A stretch of DNA of 64,000 nt from Takifugu bimaculatus (Eukaryota; Chordata; Actinopteri; Tetraodontiformes; Tetraodontidae): positions 1,523,946 through 1,587,945 of the forward strand of contig CP034984.1 in assembly GCA_004026145.2 (NCBI GenBank), written 5' to 3'. This document shows, piece after piece, positions 23,801 through 36,500 of this stretch. The notes under the pieces are model-generated. The model was not told the origin of the DNA, ran no database searches, and saw nothing but the letters and a program-made list of their open reading frames with translations. The first letter of the stretch is position 1. Each line of letters opens with the position of its first letter. The position numbers and the translations under genes are program-made.

Positions 23801-26382
23801 ATGACGCCGAGAGCACCCGCTCACCTGAAGGACTGATAAACAAGTGCCACTTTCTGAGTGGCCTCTTCCCGGGTTCGCTCATCCTGGATCCAGTCCTGAA
23901 AAGAATGATACCAATGCTCAGGATGAACTCAAAAAAGCAAAAGTGAGATTAAAGTTTGAGTAGGAAAGACTTACTATAGGGAAGAGGACAAATTTCTGAA
24001 GGAAGTCCTGGGAATCGTACCGATTGAAGTCTCCAAAGTCAGCTATGTATGAAAAGAGGTTTAAAAGGTAAATGGTCTGTGTTGTAGGCACAGGAGTTAA
24101 AGGGTGGCTTCAGACATTTAGCTATAAGCTTCTGGTGATAGCAAAAGGCTAATTTTAGCAGAGTAGAGGGCTTTTTTGTTTTGACAGGGAATTGTTTCAG
24201 TGTCTGGCAATTTAGAGCTCCAAAACTGGTCCCAGCTTCACCCCGCCTGCTGGCAACACTCGCAACAATGTCGGGCATCCCAGACATCAGCGCCACTTAG
24301 AAGCTGCAACTGCTCTTTATTCCAAAATAATCTCAACAAAGAGACAAACTGGGAACAAAACAACTGTATCAATGTTACAAATCTGCAGGGGAACTGTGCG
24401 ATCAACGGCAAAAGGAAACGAAAACGTTTTGCAAAGTGTCTTGGGGTGCATGCAGCAGGGCGGGCAGCTGTCTGGACATGGCTGCCACAGTAAATGATCT
24501 CAGCAGCTCTGCTATGCTGAAACCCAGGCCAATAAATCGCAGCGCCTGATATAACTTTGCCAGCAGTGTTTCAGATTCTTCTGCCTGGGTAGGAGTTAAA
24601 GGACAGGGCTGAAGCGCATGCAGGGGGAATTACATGCATACACGAGAACACAAACACCCTGTCCAGCTCAAAAAGGCCAGGTTTTATTGGGATTGTAATT
24701 TTAGTTTAAATTCAAATAAATTGTGTTTCCACCTGCTTTGTCTCGAGCACACCCATATACACACCCATGTATAACTGCACAACCGCTACCATAAACACCA
24801 AACCAAACAACTAATTCAGTGTACCTTGCACTGCCAGGCTAGCTAAGCGAATAGCTTGTTCGAGGGAGCATGAGATCCTCCCCTCCAGAACAGTCCTTTT
24901 TCAGCTGGAGATAATACTGATATCTGCAGGACAGAGAGGCGAGGAGCAGAGAGAGACAACGGGGTTACATTTCTTTTCTAGTACGGAGATGTTGCCAAGG
25001 ATAAAACCAGAAGACAACACTGACAATGTGCATCACTGCGATTGTATACTTTATACATCATCACCTTAGTTTTACTCTAAACTCGGACTTGATTAAGATT
25101 ATTCACACCAAAAAATAATTTCAACTGAGAGTGTTAAAGGTTTCCTCAAGACAGGTCTGCAGCTCAGGCTTGGGTCGCCCGTCGAACATCACCTTGTGAT
25201 CTCTTGCTGCAGTTGGACGACGCTGGGAACGTAAAACACGACTCCGAAATACACGGTGGGTTCCAGTCCATACTTGTCCAGCTGCTTTTTCAGCGGCTTC
25301 TCCAGGTCTATCCATCTCTGCTGGTTCTGCTTATTGAAGTACCAAAGGCTGAAGTAGGTTATCTGAAAGACAAGTGCAGACGGCGTGAACAACCCTCAGA
25401 CCAGAATCTCCGTAATCATGTTAATCATATGGATCTTGGTCTCGCTTTCTGTGAACTAACTTAACCTTTACAACTCCGTCTAAATCTCGCTCCTTCTCTC
25501 TGTGCAGTCTTGTGACTGTTATCATCACAGACTAAAATCTGGTGAGAAAACGTATCCCTCTGGGCTTGCCATAGAGGATCGCTAGAGCTGAAAGGGACTT
25601 ATTGACCACTAGCACACCACAATCTAAAAGAATTTGCCATTTTAGCGGTTCCATAAATGATGACATTATAAGCAATTGATTTTGAGTTGACCTATTCACC
25701 TACATGTGGTTGTGGTTCAATCACAAGCACTGTGGTCAACTGTGACTGTGATAGCTCTGAAAACAAATATCAATATTAATCATTTTTTTCTTGACCATCA
25801 ACAAAGACAACCTTAAAACCGTTCTCTGCCTTACATTTTATTTAGTTGGAGGTTAACATATTATGTTGCTATGACCTAATGCTCAGGACATTGCTCAGTT
25901 CTGACTCAGAACTACTTTTCTTGGACGAAACTGGCCACGCTATACAAGACCTGGCGCCTGAATATAAATAAAAATCTGGAAAATAAACAGAGCCTCTCTA
26001 TGAGAGGTCAGATATTCACGCCATGCCACAAGCAGCACGAGGATGCCACTAAACCATATGATAAAATAGTTATTGACAGACACCTAAATCATTGTTGAGA
26101 ATTGGATGACCTGACCAAGGCCATTGGAAGTGCAAGGTGGCGAGTTAAAGAAATAAACAGAGCGTGCACAATCGGAGCTTGTGGCAGAAAACCCATACAT
26201 ACCTCTCTTAATTCAAGTCTCTGTGCAACCGCCTCCAAACATTCCTGGCCGGTGCTCTCCACCGACAGCGTGAACTCAACAAACTCCCCATTGAGCAGCT
26301 GAATCCGGGTGACAAGACAGCTCTTGCTTGAAACAGTATACCTCCGAGTCCTTTTGAGTTTTAAGCCAAACGGCAGGGGCAT
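17841..26382 (-). CDS. ptpn21: FERM-domain tyrosine phosphatase PTPN21 (PTPD1), with one apparent frameshift
   Basis: Cytoplasmic protein tyrosine phosphatase acting at the cortex and cytoskeleton. Exons in transcript order: 26203-26382, 25193-25362, 24825-24923, 23975-24042, 23825-23895, 23615-23702, 23370-23458, 22989-23076, 22618-22697, 21927-21987, 21759-21840, 20167-21683, 19696-19836, 18839-19057, 18623-18751, 18312-18546, 18045-18205, 17841-17969. The FERM domain starts MPLPFGLKLKRTRRYTVSSK. The 1.5-kb exon is the linker, with PPxY-type motifs (RPPPPYPYAHP, PPPAYP). The catalytic domain has NRFHDVLPYD, a WPD loop (TDWPDHGCPDD), the signature HCSAGVGRTG and a C-terminus ending LRNSRLI. 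The exon sum is 3607 bases, one too many: an extra base at about 24892 breaks the frame between LQLKKD and VLEGRIS. Otherwise about 1201 residues, close to human (1174). The exon at 18623-18751 uses the acceptor that keeps GGQEWNYIASQGP in frame. Confidence 0.92.
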
Positions 26383-27330
26383 ATTTCTCACGTCTCCAAG
26401 GGGGAGGTCGTCACTTATGCATGAGAAATGATTCTCCTGGATGGCCTCTTAAAGATCGAGCTTCTGTTCTGAGTGGCGAGGCTCATCATCAGGCGCTGAG
26501 CTCTGCAAAACAGGACAAAAGGACAAGGTTGTCAAGATACCAGTCCAAGCTGTCAAAATGTGCCACCTCTCTGCTCAACAGTGGGTGGGGGTAAACCCTG
26601 CAAACATGTGGGGCAGATCTCCACAAAAGTGCAACAACGAAAACAGGTGCAAGATTGTTCAAACGTGAAGATCTTAAATTAGCCTTGTAGAATCATCTAA
26701 TTCGCTAACATATTTTCTCTTCCAGTGGCAACAATCACATACTGGCAAAACCCACCAAAGTCGGTTGAACTACCAAAAAAAAAAAGCCATGAAGACTAAA
26801 GTAAATTATAATTAGAAATAATATGTAGGATATCTTAAGTTCCAGGGAATAGCCTAACCCCCCCCCCAAATACTTGAAATAAGCAACTTGATTTCATACG
26901 CAGTCGATCACAACATGGATAAATCGCTGCTGAGGTTCGGACGAATTAGCGGCTCAGCTAACCTCGCTGTGAGACGAACTTGTTCCGAGCAGTTTCTCAG
27001 CAATTCAAAAGTGAATTGTTAGGACGGTCCTGACGGAACAAACTGGGAAATCAGCAGGCACTGAAGTAGCTTTACCGCTAGCTCGCTGCGCTCCAGGCAA
27101 TAGACGACACCCTGGGGTGAGCTGACGTCGCCGGTCAACAGTTTTGGCCCAAACTCTCCAGATGAATTTGGCGAACGGTCCGAGATGGTTTGGGCCCAGG
27201 GAGAATCCGTCTCTGAGGTGGAAGTATGCCACTTTCCCCCTAGGAATCAGCTGATTTTGTAGTTTGTTTATGCGTCGGAAGGGAGGCAGCACTCCACGCC
27301 TCCTGCTCCAACAGTTCACTCAAGTTCCAA
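26383..27330 (-). promoter_or_regulatory. ptpn21: ptpn21 5' untranslated exon(s) and promoter region
   Basis: Upstream of the ATG a likely 5' UTR segment runs to an acceptor-like TTTTGCAG at about 26503-26510 (minus strand). Farther upstream, about 26900-27320 is richer in G+C and CpG and could hold the non-coding first exon and promoter. The donor and transcription start were not pinned down. Confidence 0.35.
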
Positions 27331-27954
27331 ACGTGTTTCGCTTCCTGGGATTGGAAGAGCAACAAGTGGATTCAGTCTACATCCGCGGCCCTACGGCTGC
27401 AGCACATACTCCTCAATGATGGCTAAATAAATCAAACAAGAACAGTATGTGAGCGTTTGCTAACTCTACACGACGTTGGTGGGGTTTTAAGTGTAAATAG
27501 AAAGATGTTTCGCGACATATTGTAGGGCCACTATGGCGGAAGGATACGCGGATGTTATGGTCCCCCATGACGTCACATACCTGGAATGCCGAATGGTGAA
27601 AATGCCAGAAACTGGACAGCTGCCTGCTGCTCATCTGGTTAGCTTGTTCAAGGGCCGACAGCTGGAAACAGCACACGATGTTGTGCAATAATGCAGCTCA
27701 TTACAACAGCTGTCAAGATTTAAGATTGGATTTAAAAATAAATAAATACAAAAGAGCTACAGGAAACCCAAGCGAAGTTAGAGACTTTATTGCAGCTGCA
27801 GAGACACTGGTGATGGTCAACCGCTAAAAGCTACATGCTAAAGGCATGTTAAATCCAACGCACTGAAATAATCCAACCTGAAACTAAATCACTCATCACG
27901 CTGACTGCATATAGCATTTGGGGGGCTTACACTAGGTAATACAGATGAGTGTGA
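27331..27954. other. Spacer between ptpn21 and spata7
   Basis: This is the head-to-tail spacer between the ptpn21 promoter region and the spata7 3' end. A TTTATT at 27786-27791 could be a distal minus-strand polyA signal for spata7. No coding segment or structured element was recognised. Confidence 0.5.
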
Positions 27955-27973
27955 TCATTAAAAAAAACCAACC

Positions 27974-27979
27974 TTTATT
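27974..27979 (-). terminator. spata7: spata7 polyadenylation signal
   Basis: TTTATT on the plus strand gives AATAAA on the minus strand, 116 bases past the spata7 stop, preceded by TGCAC and followed by a GT/T-rich stretch. This supports a short 3' UTR and the chosen stop codon. Confidence 0.6.
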
Positions 27980-28094
27980 GTGCATTTACAGAAAAGTAAA
28001 AACAATGAATAAAGCAAACATTATAAAATCATACTTTTGGAAAATTCAACTCCTTATTTACCCTTTCGGTGGAAATGAAAAGCTAAACCCTGAG

Positions 28095-31000
28095 TCAGAA
28101 CTCACCGTCAGAGGAAGAACCCTCTGAGTGTTGCTCAGTAACAGCCGTGTTACTGGACACGTGAAGGGATTCAGAGAACTGTCCCTCCAGACCTCTCAAA
28201 TCATCAGTCTGTTCATCACAGCAGCCCATGCTTTCGTCCTGGTTCAACACTTTGGAACTATATTCTGGGATTTCACTGCTGATTTCGTCTGTTGCCTTTG
28301 AGACCATTTCGCTCTGATGGGCGTCCACCTCGTCACTTTCTGTGTTAATGGCAACACTATCACCGCACTGAGAATCCAGAGTGTCTTTTTCTTGCTTATC
28401 TTCATTAATTACAAATGGGGAGGTATTTCCCTTGGGAGAGCACGCTGGCGTGGACACAAGAGGACCTCCTGGTGTGTGATTGGGTGAATCAGAGGAGTCT
28501 TTGAAGGACACATAAGAGAGCAGGTCATCCTTTTCTTTAAGTTCTTCCCCCCTCAATTCCAGATGTGAATGGAATGCTTCAAAGAGTCCGTTTTCGTTTT
28601 TTTCGGGGCCTGCACTGCAGCTGGACACGTCTGTTGGGCTTTGAAATTCTTTGCGCAGAAGCTCCATTAGGTGGCGCATTTTATCCTAAAATGAAACATG
28701 ACGTCAGAGGAGGAGCTGACCGGGTCTGGACAACAACGTTAAAATTCTGCACAAAGTTAAAGACTAACTTCCTCAAGGTGATGCCGATTCATGTCGATAT
28801 GTCGCTGCATCACCAGGGTCAGGATCCTAGAAAAGAAAAAGCCAAAATGACTCATTTTTATCGAAGCAAGAGGGGAAAAAAACAAAAGCCAAACCTGTCA
28901 GAGATGTGACCCCTGGATAAGATATCTTCTGTTACAGCAGAAATTAACTTGAGGTACATTATCTCTTCTTCCCTGTAAATGAGACGAGCAGAAATGTCTC
29001 ACAATAACTTCACGCTACAACAGCTGAATCTACTAGAACTTACTCTGCAAATATACGTGAAAGGATGGAAGATTCCTTGTTAATGGGATAAGACCTAAAG
29101 AAAACCCACAAATCCTTCATAAAAAAAAACCCCTACTAAACCTCTAAATGTAACAGATGAAATGATTTTGCGTATTTTACCTGGGCGGGGAGTTAAATAA
29201 AAGACGGCCCCCGCCCTTGGTTGCTGGACTCTGGTGGCTGGTTTCGGGGGAGTACGAGCTGCTGAACTCATCCTCACACCACTCCGGCTCTGGACTCAAT
29301 CCCTAAGAAGCAGAACACAATTAAAAACAGATATTCATCATAACTAAAGCTGCTGACCAAAGCCAGTGAGACACATTTGAGCACAAATCAGAATCACCTG
29401 AGATGGGGCATCTGATACTTTCCTGCTTTTTGTGCTGCGTACAGACAGAACAAGTTTAAATTCTATATGATTTACGGCTGCTGCCTGTTACACCAGTCAC
29501 TTCCAGTGAGGTATTTGGTCCGTACCTTCCGTTATCTTTCTCCTGATGCATCACTTTTGCCAGAGATTGCTTCTTTAGAGGGGCTCTGTAATAGCGATAC
29601 TTGGACAAGTAGGAACTCTTATCTGACTTCAGGGTCTTCGGGGTGAAAGGTTTGTCCTGAGTAAAGTGCTGAGAATGTTTCTTGAGCAGGTCTCCACCGT
29701 AGGTCTTCCGATCAGTGTTCTGGGAGGCCTTGTAGGGCCCTGATCTCTGGTACTTGGCGTCCGATGCCCCAGTATGTAACAAGTTCTGCGAACCAGCTTT
29801 ATGATGCGTGTAAACTATGTCATTAGCATGAAAGGAGGTGCCAAAGTTTGAGCTATAGAGGGAGTTCCTTGAGGAAAGGTAGGGGCGGTCTTCAGACTGG
29901 ACATATAATGGACTCTGAAAACACGCAACATGAATATACGTTACTGACGTCATCAAACAATGACTCCGTCTGCCTTGTCCTTACCGGGGGTGTGTAGAGG
30001 GATGCCCTGCTGCTCCTCGGTGAGACAGAGGGGGCCGACTGCGGACGACCGTCTTTATTTAACTGCTTTCGTCGAATTTGGTCGTTGTCTTAAACCACAA
30101 CAAAAACATAAGGACAAGAGCTGTTTAAACAGTAGAAATTTTGTTCCATACTGATTCAGGAAAAAATGGTAAAACCAGGCAGTAATTGAAGTTACACACA
30201 TTATTTCTCTGCATTGTACATTTAATCATAAGAAAGAATGCCCCAATATTTGCATCAACACAAACTGCCACTGTTGCTGGTTGAAAACTGCACTTTTAAA
30301 GTCAGATCTGAGTTACTTACACTTCACACTGTGTATTAAGCTCTTGGGAAGTGAGGTATCAACAGCAGCTGGCAAGAAAAATGATCGCACGTAATTCTTA
30401 TGAAAAAAGTATGCTTTCATACATCTACTAAGATAAAATACAGTAAATGCTGTACAGAATATATCTTTTGAGTGCAAATATCTTACCTTTTGCTGAATAA
30501 ATCTTTTTGTAATGAGACACCATGTGGTCTTTCAGGAGGGACTGCGCCATCTTGCTGGACGAGCCAGGGCAAAAGGCTAAAATAACAACGATGCATGGAG
30601 ACTTTACCACGTGAACGTTCCACCATGGAAGAGACGTTTCTTCTAGTAAACTACTTCTTCAGCTGCAAGAAGAGCATCTCTCATACTTACGGCTACTTTT
30701 GAGGTTCCGTCCTCTCGCGGCAGAACTGGACCTCTGTCCAGATGATACACTCCCTGCAATAAATGAAAGAGCATCAACCAGGAAATACCACTCCTTTAAA
30801 TGAATGCAATTGACCGCTTATCATTAACACAATAATTATCAAGGATATTTACAAATTTCAAAGTTATGACCAGTTGTATTGTTGTAGATTGACAGTTGTA
30901 CATTTGGTAAAACCCAAATTACCCATATTAAGCTAGCGGAGGTTCATAATTTAAAATAGGAGCGCAGAGCAGAAATAAGATCAAAGAAGTCTGAAGAGCA

Positions 31001-31514
31001 AATGGTCACTTGACCTTTCAACAATTAAAGGAGCTTTGATTTAAATATGTATATATATACACAGTATATACACAATATTGCGACTGGCTTCTATGTCACT
31101 TGTATCGATCATCTACAACCAGTCAGCAGCTGTCGAAATATAAAATAGAACTATTGGTAACACAAATGGTCTCGAGTAAGCCTATTGGTCATGATCGGAG
31201 TGTTATGAATAAATAAATACGGCTCTTGACCATTTTAAAGACAAATGAACGCTTCTTTATAGTATCGCAAAGGGTAGTCCATCCTGGATCCTGCTAATCT
31301 GATCCATCAATACGTTCAATGACCTGCTGTTCCCTCCAGTCGGATGCAGCAATCAGGGTGGATTTACCAGAAATAGGGCTTGGTTTAAGCACTATTTGAT
31401 TTCTAACGAAGGGCTGTTGGCGATGTAGCTGTTAGCAGTAGCCAGCGCCGTGGTATTGGCTAATGCTAACAGCTACGTCGTTAAGTGCATTAGCTCACCT
31501 GGTCTTGACTCCAT
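28095..31514 (-). CDS. spata7: Spermatogenesis-associated protein 7 (SPATA7)
   Basis: Ciliary protein; in mammals it acts at the photoreceptor connecting cilium with RPGRIP1, and its loss causes retinal degeneration. Exons in transcript order: 31499-31514, 30691-30753, 30487-30576, 30321-30368, 29985-30088, 29526-29914, 29398-29434, 29181-29302, 29044-29094, 28895-28972, 28769-28826, 28095-28685. All borders are GT-AG and phases sum to 548 residues without a break (human about 599). Diagnostic matches are LLKDHMVSHYKKIYSAK, DKPFTPKTLKSDKSSYLSKY with YRYY after it, EEIMYLKLISAVTEDIL, and EEDKMRHLMELL. The last exon has a GGTGAGT just before the stop that looks like a donor. A polyA signal 116 bases beyond the stop and no recognisable downstream exon favour reading to TGA. 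It is divergent from kcnk10, as in human. Confidence 0.9.
31421..31480. repeat. 60-bp imperfect palindrome near the spata7 first splice donor
   Basis: The arms CGATGTAGCTGTTAGCA (31421-31437) and TGCTAACAGCTACGTCG (31464-31480) pair at 16 of 17 positions. After a single mismatch, TAGCCA (31439-31444) pairs with TGGCTA (31457-31462), leaving a 12-base loop. It lies inside spata7 intron 1, about 20 bases from the donor at 31497-31498. Confidence 0.75.
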
Positions 31515-33039
31515 GTTATCGTATCCCATTTCTCAATCAACTATAATCAAGAGAAGGGTCGGTGAAACCCGGATGCATTCAGCCACGGCATCAAACTCGA
31601 CTGAAAACATTTTACCATACGAAACGCCAAACTAATGCTAAGCTGTAAGCAAATGGGTATATGAAGTCAAAGCTTCTCTGTCGCCATGCTGGTTGCTATG
31701 CTGGCCTACGTCATCACGCACTTGCGTAAGGAAGAACACGCCCCAACCTTCCAGCACACTTGTTTTTAATTTATTATGTTCTCGCAGATCGTGTAAGAAA
31801 CAGCAGCACCGAACAAAGCAAGCATCTTAAACATAAACATACAACATATAAACATGATGTCGTTGTTTATCAGAGCTTGCATACATTGGAAACTTCATGC
31901 TCACATTTGGAAACATGTCCACCACTTACTAAGCTAAATATCACTGATTCGGTCGATTATTATGTGGGGAAAAATGACATGTATGGGAAACGGATCCAGA
32001 AAGAGCACAGAGCACGCAGCACATTTGATTTTTAAATCAAATGTAAACATTTCTCTCATCACAAAATGGATCCCATAATGTTCTTGCTTTAGTTGTTGGA
32101 CCTTTTGATCCCCACATCATTTGCTAGTTTGGCCGTAATAAGTTAGTTGAAATAGTTTCTACAAATTTAATCTATCCTGTTAGAGTAGTAACAGGTTATT
32201 GTTTTCCTTATTGCCCTGATATTCTCTCTTTGACTGGCTGACACCTTCACATTTTTGATAATATAATATGTTTATATCTATAATTTTACTGTCCAGTGAG
32301 GTCAATAAAGTTTTTTTTTGGGGGGGGTTTGTCCTGCTGAATCATCCATATTTCTTTGAGTTTCTTGGACTTTTGCTTATGCATTCAAACCTCGTCTAAT
32401 GCAATTAATAAGTAACCTGTTTTTTTTAGTGTTTCCACCTTTGCATTGGACTATAAAGCACAGCCATTTCTGAGTAGAGTCAGTATAATAAACTAAAATG
32501 GATCGTAACCATTGTTGCAGGTATTGGCTGACATATATCCTGGTCCTTTTATTAACATTAAAGAGAATGAATAAATGCTGGAAAGTATATCATACTTTGA
32601 ACCAACATACAGCCCCTGAACCCCTGAAACTTGCAACCATGTCGTATGGCTGCAGGAGCAGAAAAGCAAAAGGCACCGAGCAGCCTGCAGCCATCTGCTC
32701 TGCAGAATAATAAAATAGACAAATCGGAGCCAAATCGTGGCTGCGGCGACAGCCTGTGACGGTCATCTTCAGCTGAGCTTTATCGCCGGTGATAAAGCTG
32801 CTGGTACCGGCAACAACTTCTTCATAAATAATGCACTCTTCCTCATACATGTGAATGATGTAATGCCTCAAGTCTGCTGCTGATTTGGTGTACATCCCTG
32901 ATTATACCGCCCTGCGCCATGTGCCTGCTCGCCGGTTACCAAACGATGAGGGAATAGGATAACACCTGTATTTGGGAGAAAAACCACCAGTAAGTATGAT
33001 TTGATTTAATTTTTACGTGGGAACCAGAGGAGCTGCTGC
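31515..33039. promoter_or_regulatory. spata7: Divergent spata7/kcnk10 intergenic region with spata7 promoter
   Basis: The spata7 promoter should lie just right of 31514. Around 31691-31713 there is an X-box half site (GGTTGCTATG) followed by a CRE-like TACGTCA. Both suit a ciliary and testis-expressed gene, but the assignment rests on motif match only. The stretch 31760-33030 shows no gene; T- and G-runs occur near 32311-32328. Confidence 0.35.
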
Positions 33040-33517
33040 AAAGACATGATTCATTTCGGGGAGTTAGAAGGAATCGCAGGTGCAGCGGTGCGTTTTGGGA
33101 ATTTATGGGAGGAGCGCGTCCTTCCCCGGATTTTCTGGATGCATAACGCAGCAAAGTTCGGTCGCACTCTGGCTGCGTTTCGGAACCGCAACACTTGGGT
33201 GTGTGCGTGCGTTTGTGTGAGAGATGAGGTGTGCTGTGGCGCAGCTCGCTGACGGGCTCATAAGTCTCCGTGTGTGAGGGGAAACACCGCACGTCCAAGC
33301 GAGGCGGAGAGGGAAAAAAAGGAGGGGGCACGGCGGGGACAGACAATGCGGTTTTTGGACGCGTTTATTCCTCAGTTTACACCCACATTCACGAACTCAT
33401 GATGCTCCGAAGATGTGGGAGAAAAGATCACCGTGATATTGCAAAATTTTGCCACCGCTCATAACTGATTCCTCCAGGATTTGATAGAACAAAAAAATAA
33501 AATAACATAAAATAATA
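33040..33517 (+). promoter_or_regulatory. kcnk10: kcnk10 promoter and 5' leader, CpG-rich
   Basis: CpG dinucleotides are frequent between about 33070 and 33370, unlike the AT-rich flanks, consistent with a CpG-island promoter just upstream of the first coding exon. The leader immediately before the ATG is A/T-rich. Transcription start and splice structure of the leader are unresolved. Confidence 0.45.
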
Positions 33518-36500
33518 ATGAAATTTCCAATAGAAAACCCGCGGAAACAAGTTAACTGGGACCCGGATCAAGGTTAGTAGATAATACTTCATTTTTGTTA
33601 CATGCGTTTGTGTTTATTTTCAATGAAGACCAACAAACTCATTTAAAATACTGGGGGAAAATTACGATGTTGTGTTGTTACTCGGGTTTTTATGATGTGT
33701 TTTTGTACAGTTTTAGTCAGGTCACCTTTTATCGTTTTTATTCGCATTTTATGGTCTGTTAAAATGAGCCCGAGCTTGTTGAAAGCGGTTGAGGTTATTT
33801 CTTTTATTCTTCATCTTCCAATTGCCAGCTCTGTACGGGAGTGCTGCACCAGTAAAAGTTACGCAAATGAGCCGCATAGAACCGGAAAACGATCAATACA
33901 ATAAAAGCACCAAAACTGTTTCGAAAGATGTCCGATTTCATCAGTTAGTTTTTTTGGATTTGGAAATAAACTTTCTAAGGAGAGACAAGCACCATCATCC
34001 AAACGTCGGAATGTCTTTAAGTCTTTATTCTGTCGTTTCCGGTTAATAGTAAATCTACTGGTACATCTTAACATTCTCAAATGACGTTTAATTTTGAAAT
34101 CTGTTGTCAGCGGATGCTTTGCAATGTTCACTCTATTTTGAGGCTCAGCTGGTGATATAAACGCCTACAACCTGTCTCGTACCACAGGGACTAACTGAGC
34201 CAGAAGGCTGACCCGAGCCAACTCAAAATCCACACTGTTGTTTACTATGTGAGGATTCTTTTTTTTTTTTTTTAATTTTGTTCATCAGTGGGGGAATTAT
34301 TCATGGGGAAATAATCCTGTTCACATGATAAGCACAGAGAAATCCTGAGACACTGTAGTAATTTACAATCTGCAGTGCTCCAAATCAGAACTATCATCAT
34401 GTTCTGTGAGGCTAAATGATGGAACATCCTCTGATGGACTGCCAGTAAACATGTCCTCTTCTTCTTTCTGACTTGCTCTCGACAGAAAGTGAGGCCCATG
34501 AAACAGAGTGTCAGATAGTATCAAATAAAAACCATCGCTCTTCCTTATCTAATTTGCAAAAATCAATATGAACCAACTTCAACGGCTTGAAAAAGAGCTT
34601 CAGCGGCGCCTGAAATCTGACGCTTTTGCATGTCGTTTTTGACTCTCCAACATGTAGAAGAGACATCTTATGTAAGTGACTGCTCACATGTTGAGGTGTA
34701 AGACCATTAATGTGTGCAGGAATCCATCTAATGGGATGGAGATCCAGGGTGGGTCGCCTTTCTCCCTGCTTCACCTCTCGGTCCTAATTTTCCAACACTT
34801 CCTCTGATGATCTAAAAATAACCACAGACATTGACCTGGAAGGCATGTCCTGTAAATTTGCAGTGGCAGTTTTGAACCTTCCAAAACTGGTGACACCACT
34901 TTGCTGTTATTGATTCGCCACGTGTGGATTAAGGATAACAAGATTCGTAATTTCTGCACCAGAGGATGAGACACTTCCTGGATGTCCTTGACTCATCAGG
35001 GCTGGGCGTGAGTGTGTTTGAGTGTGCGCGTTTTACCTAGCATATCCCATAAGTATCCCATTAGGACAACAGAGTGCTTCCCTTAAAGTGAATCAATTTC
35101 TTATTCCTACCTTCCTGGGTTGCATCATTGCAGATAACAGGCTCCACCCATGGCTCCGAGGCACAGCATCCAATCTCAGAGAGAGGCCGGGGCATCAGGG
35201 GTGAAACCCTCGGCTCAAAATAGCTCATATGATGTTTTTACACATTAAGGGAATTTAAAAATGACAGCTTTCTCCTACCACTTCGTTGACCTGCTGCTGC
35301 ACACATGCATTTATATAAAGCCCCCAACCAAAGAGCCACTTACCTGTTGTTAAATCTCCAGTAGAAAAAAATGGAATCTTTCTTCACCGTCACTTAGAGC
35401 AACACATTGAAGCTCTAGCTAGTATTACATCTTGTGTTTTCTCAATAGACAGAACAGATTTCAAGCAACCGACTGATTATTTCCTCTCATTCAGGATGTT
35501 TCTCCAGATTTTTCATTCCTCCTGGCTTTTGCGCATTAGTCATTGAGTCAGTTGGCTAACATTTGCTCCTCGCCACTGCTCTGCTTCCACTGGTTAAACA
35601 ACAGACATTAGTCGATGCTCTCCTCTCTGATTCACCTTTAATGCATCGTGCGGATCATTAAAGGTTGTCAGACCCACCGAGGACACTTCTGTGTACTGTT
35701 ACTTCTTGTTGTGTAAATTAGACCAGTGACCTCAATGTTTGTCCACTGAACTTCCTCTCCCTCTCCCTCTCCCCCCCTACAGTGGCAGTCCAGACCAACT
35801 TGGTACCTCCCAAAAAGGCCCAGCCCGGCATGGTAAAATCCAGCCTGGTCCAGGCCAGCCTGGTGACCATGCAGAACCCCATGGGCTGCGACCTGAAGGC
35901 CAACGGTCACTGCCCGCTGCCACGGTTGTCCATCTCCTCCCGCTCTGCCAGCGTGGTGGCCAGCATGGACACCAACTGCGACGGCTCGGCCACGGCGCTC
36001 CACTCGGTGATGAAGTGGAAGACGGTGCTGGCCGTGTTCATCGTGGTCCTGCTCTACCTGGTTTGCGGAGGTCTGGCCTTCAGCGCGCTGGAGCAGCAAT
36101 TTGAGAGCAGCCAGAAGACCACGATCACCCACGAGAAGGCTCTGTTCCTGAAGAAACACCCCTGCGTCACTCCCGATGAGCTGGAGGTGCTAATCAAGGT
36201 GAGCGGCATAAACACAGAGTTTGTTGGGCAAGAAATTAATTTGTAATCTGGCGATGAGAAAATTAAATGTAAATGTTAAGGGTTTATTGAGATCCGATAA
36301 AGGAGAGGCAGATCATTGACCTTTAAAACAGCAGTAGATGATGATTGCTATCAGGGATCGTTAGTGTCTCTCAGGCTAATTTGTTCCTGGTTTCATTTGC
36401 TCGACAGATAATCTCCAGCAAAGGTGAACGCTGCGTCCTTTCATGAACAGAGAGCCTTTAAGCAAATGGAATCTTTACCCTCTGTATTCATTAGCATAAT

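Noticed and set aside
28095..28112. Possible splice donor (GGTGAGT) at the end of the last spata7 exon
   Set aside because: Reading through gives an immediate stop, and a polyA signal 116 bases on with no recognisable further exon favours a terminal exon.
35668..36159. 163-codon minus-strand frame over kcnk10 exon 2
   Set aside because: Antisense shadow of a GC-rich coding exon; low-complexity His/Gly-rich product with no start or splice context.
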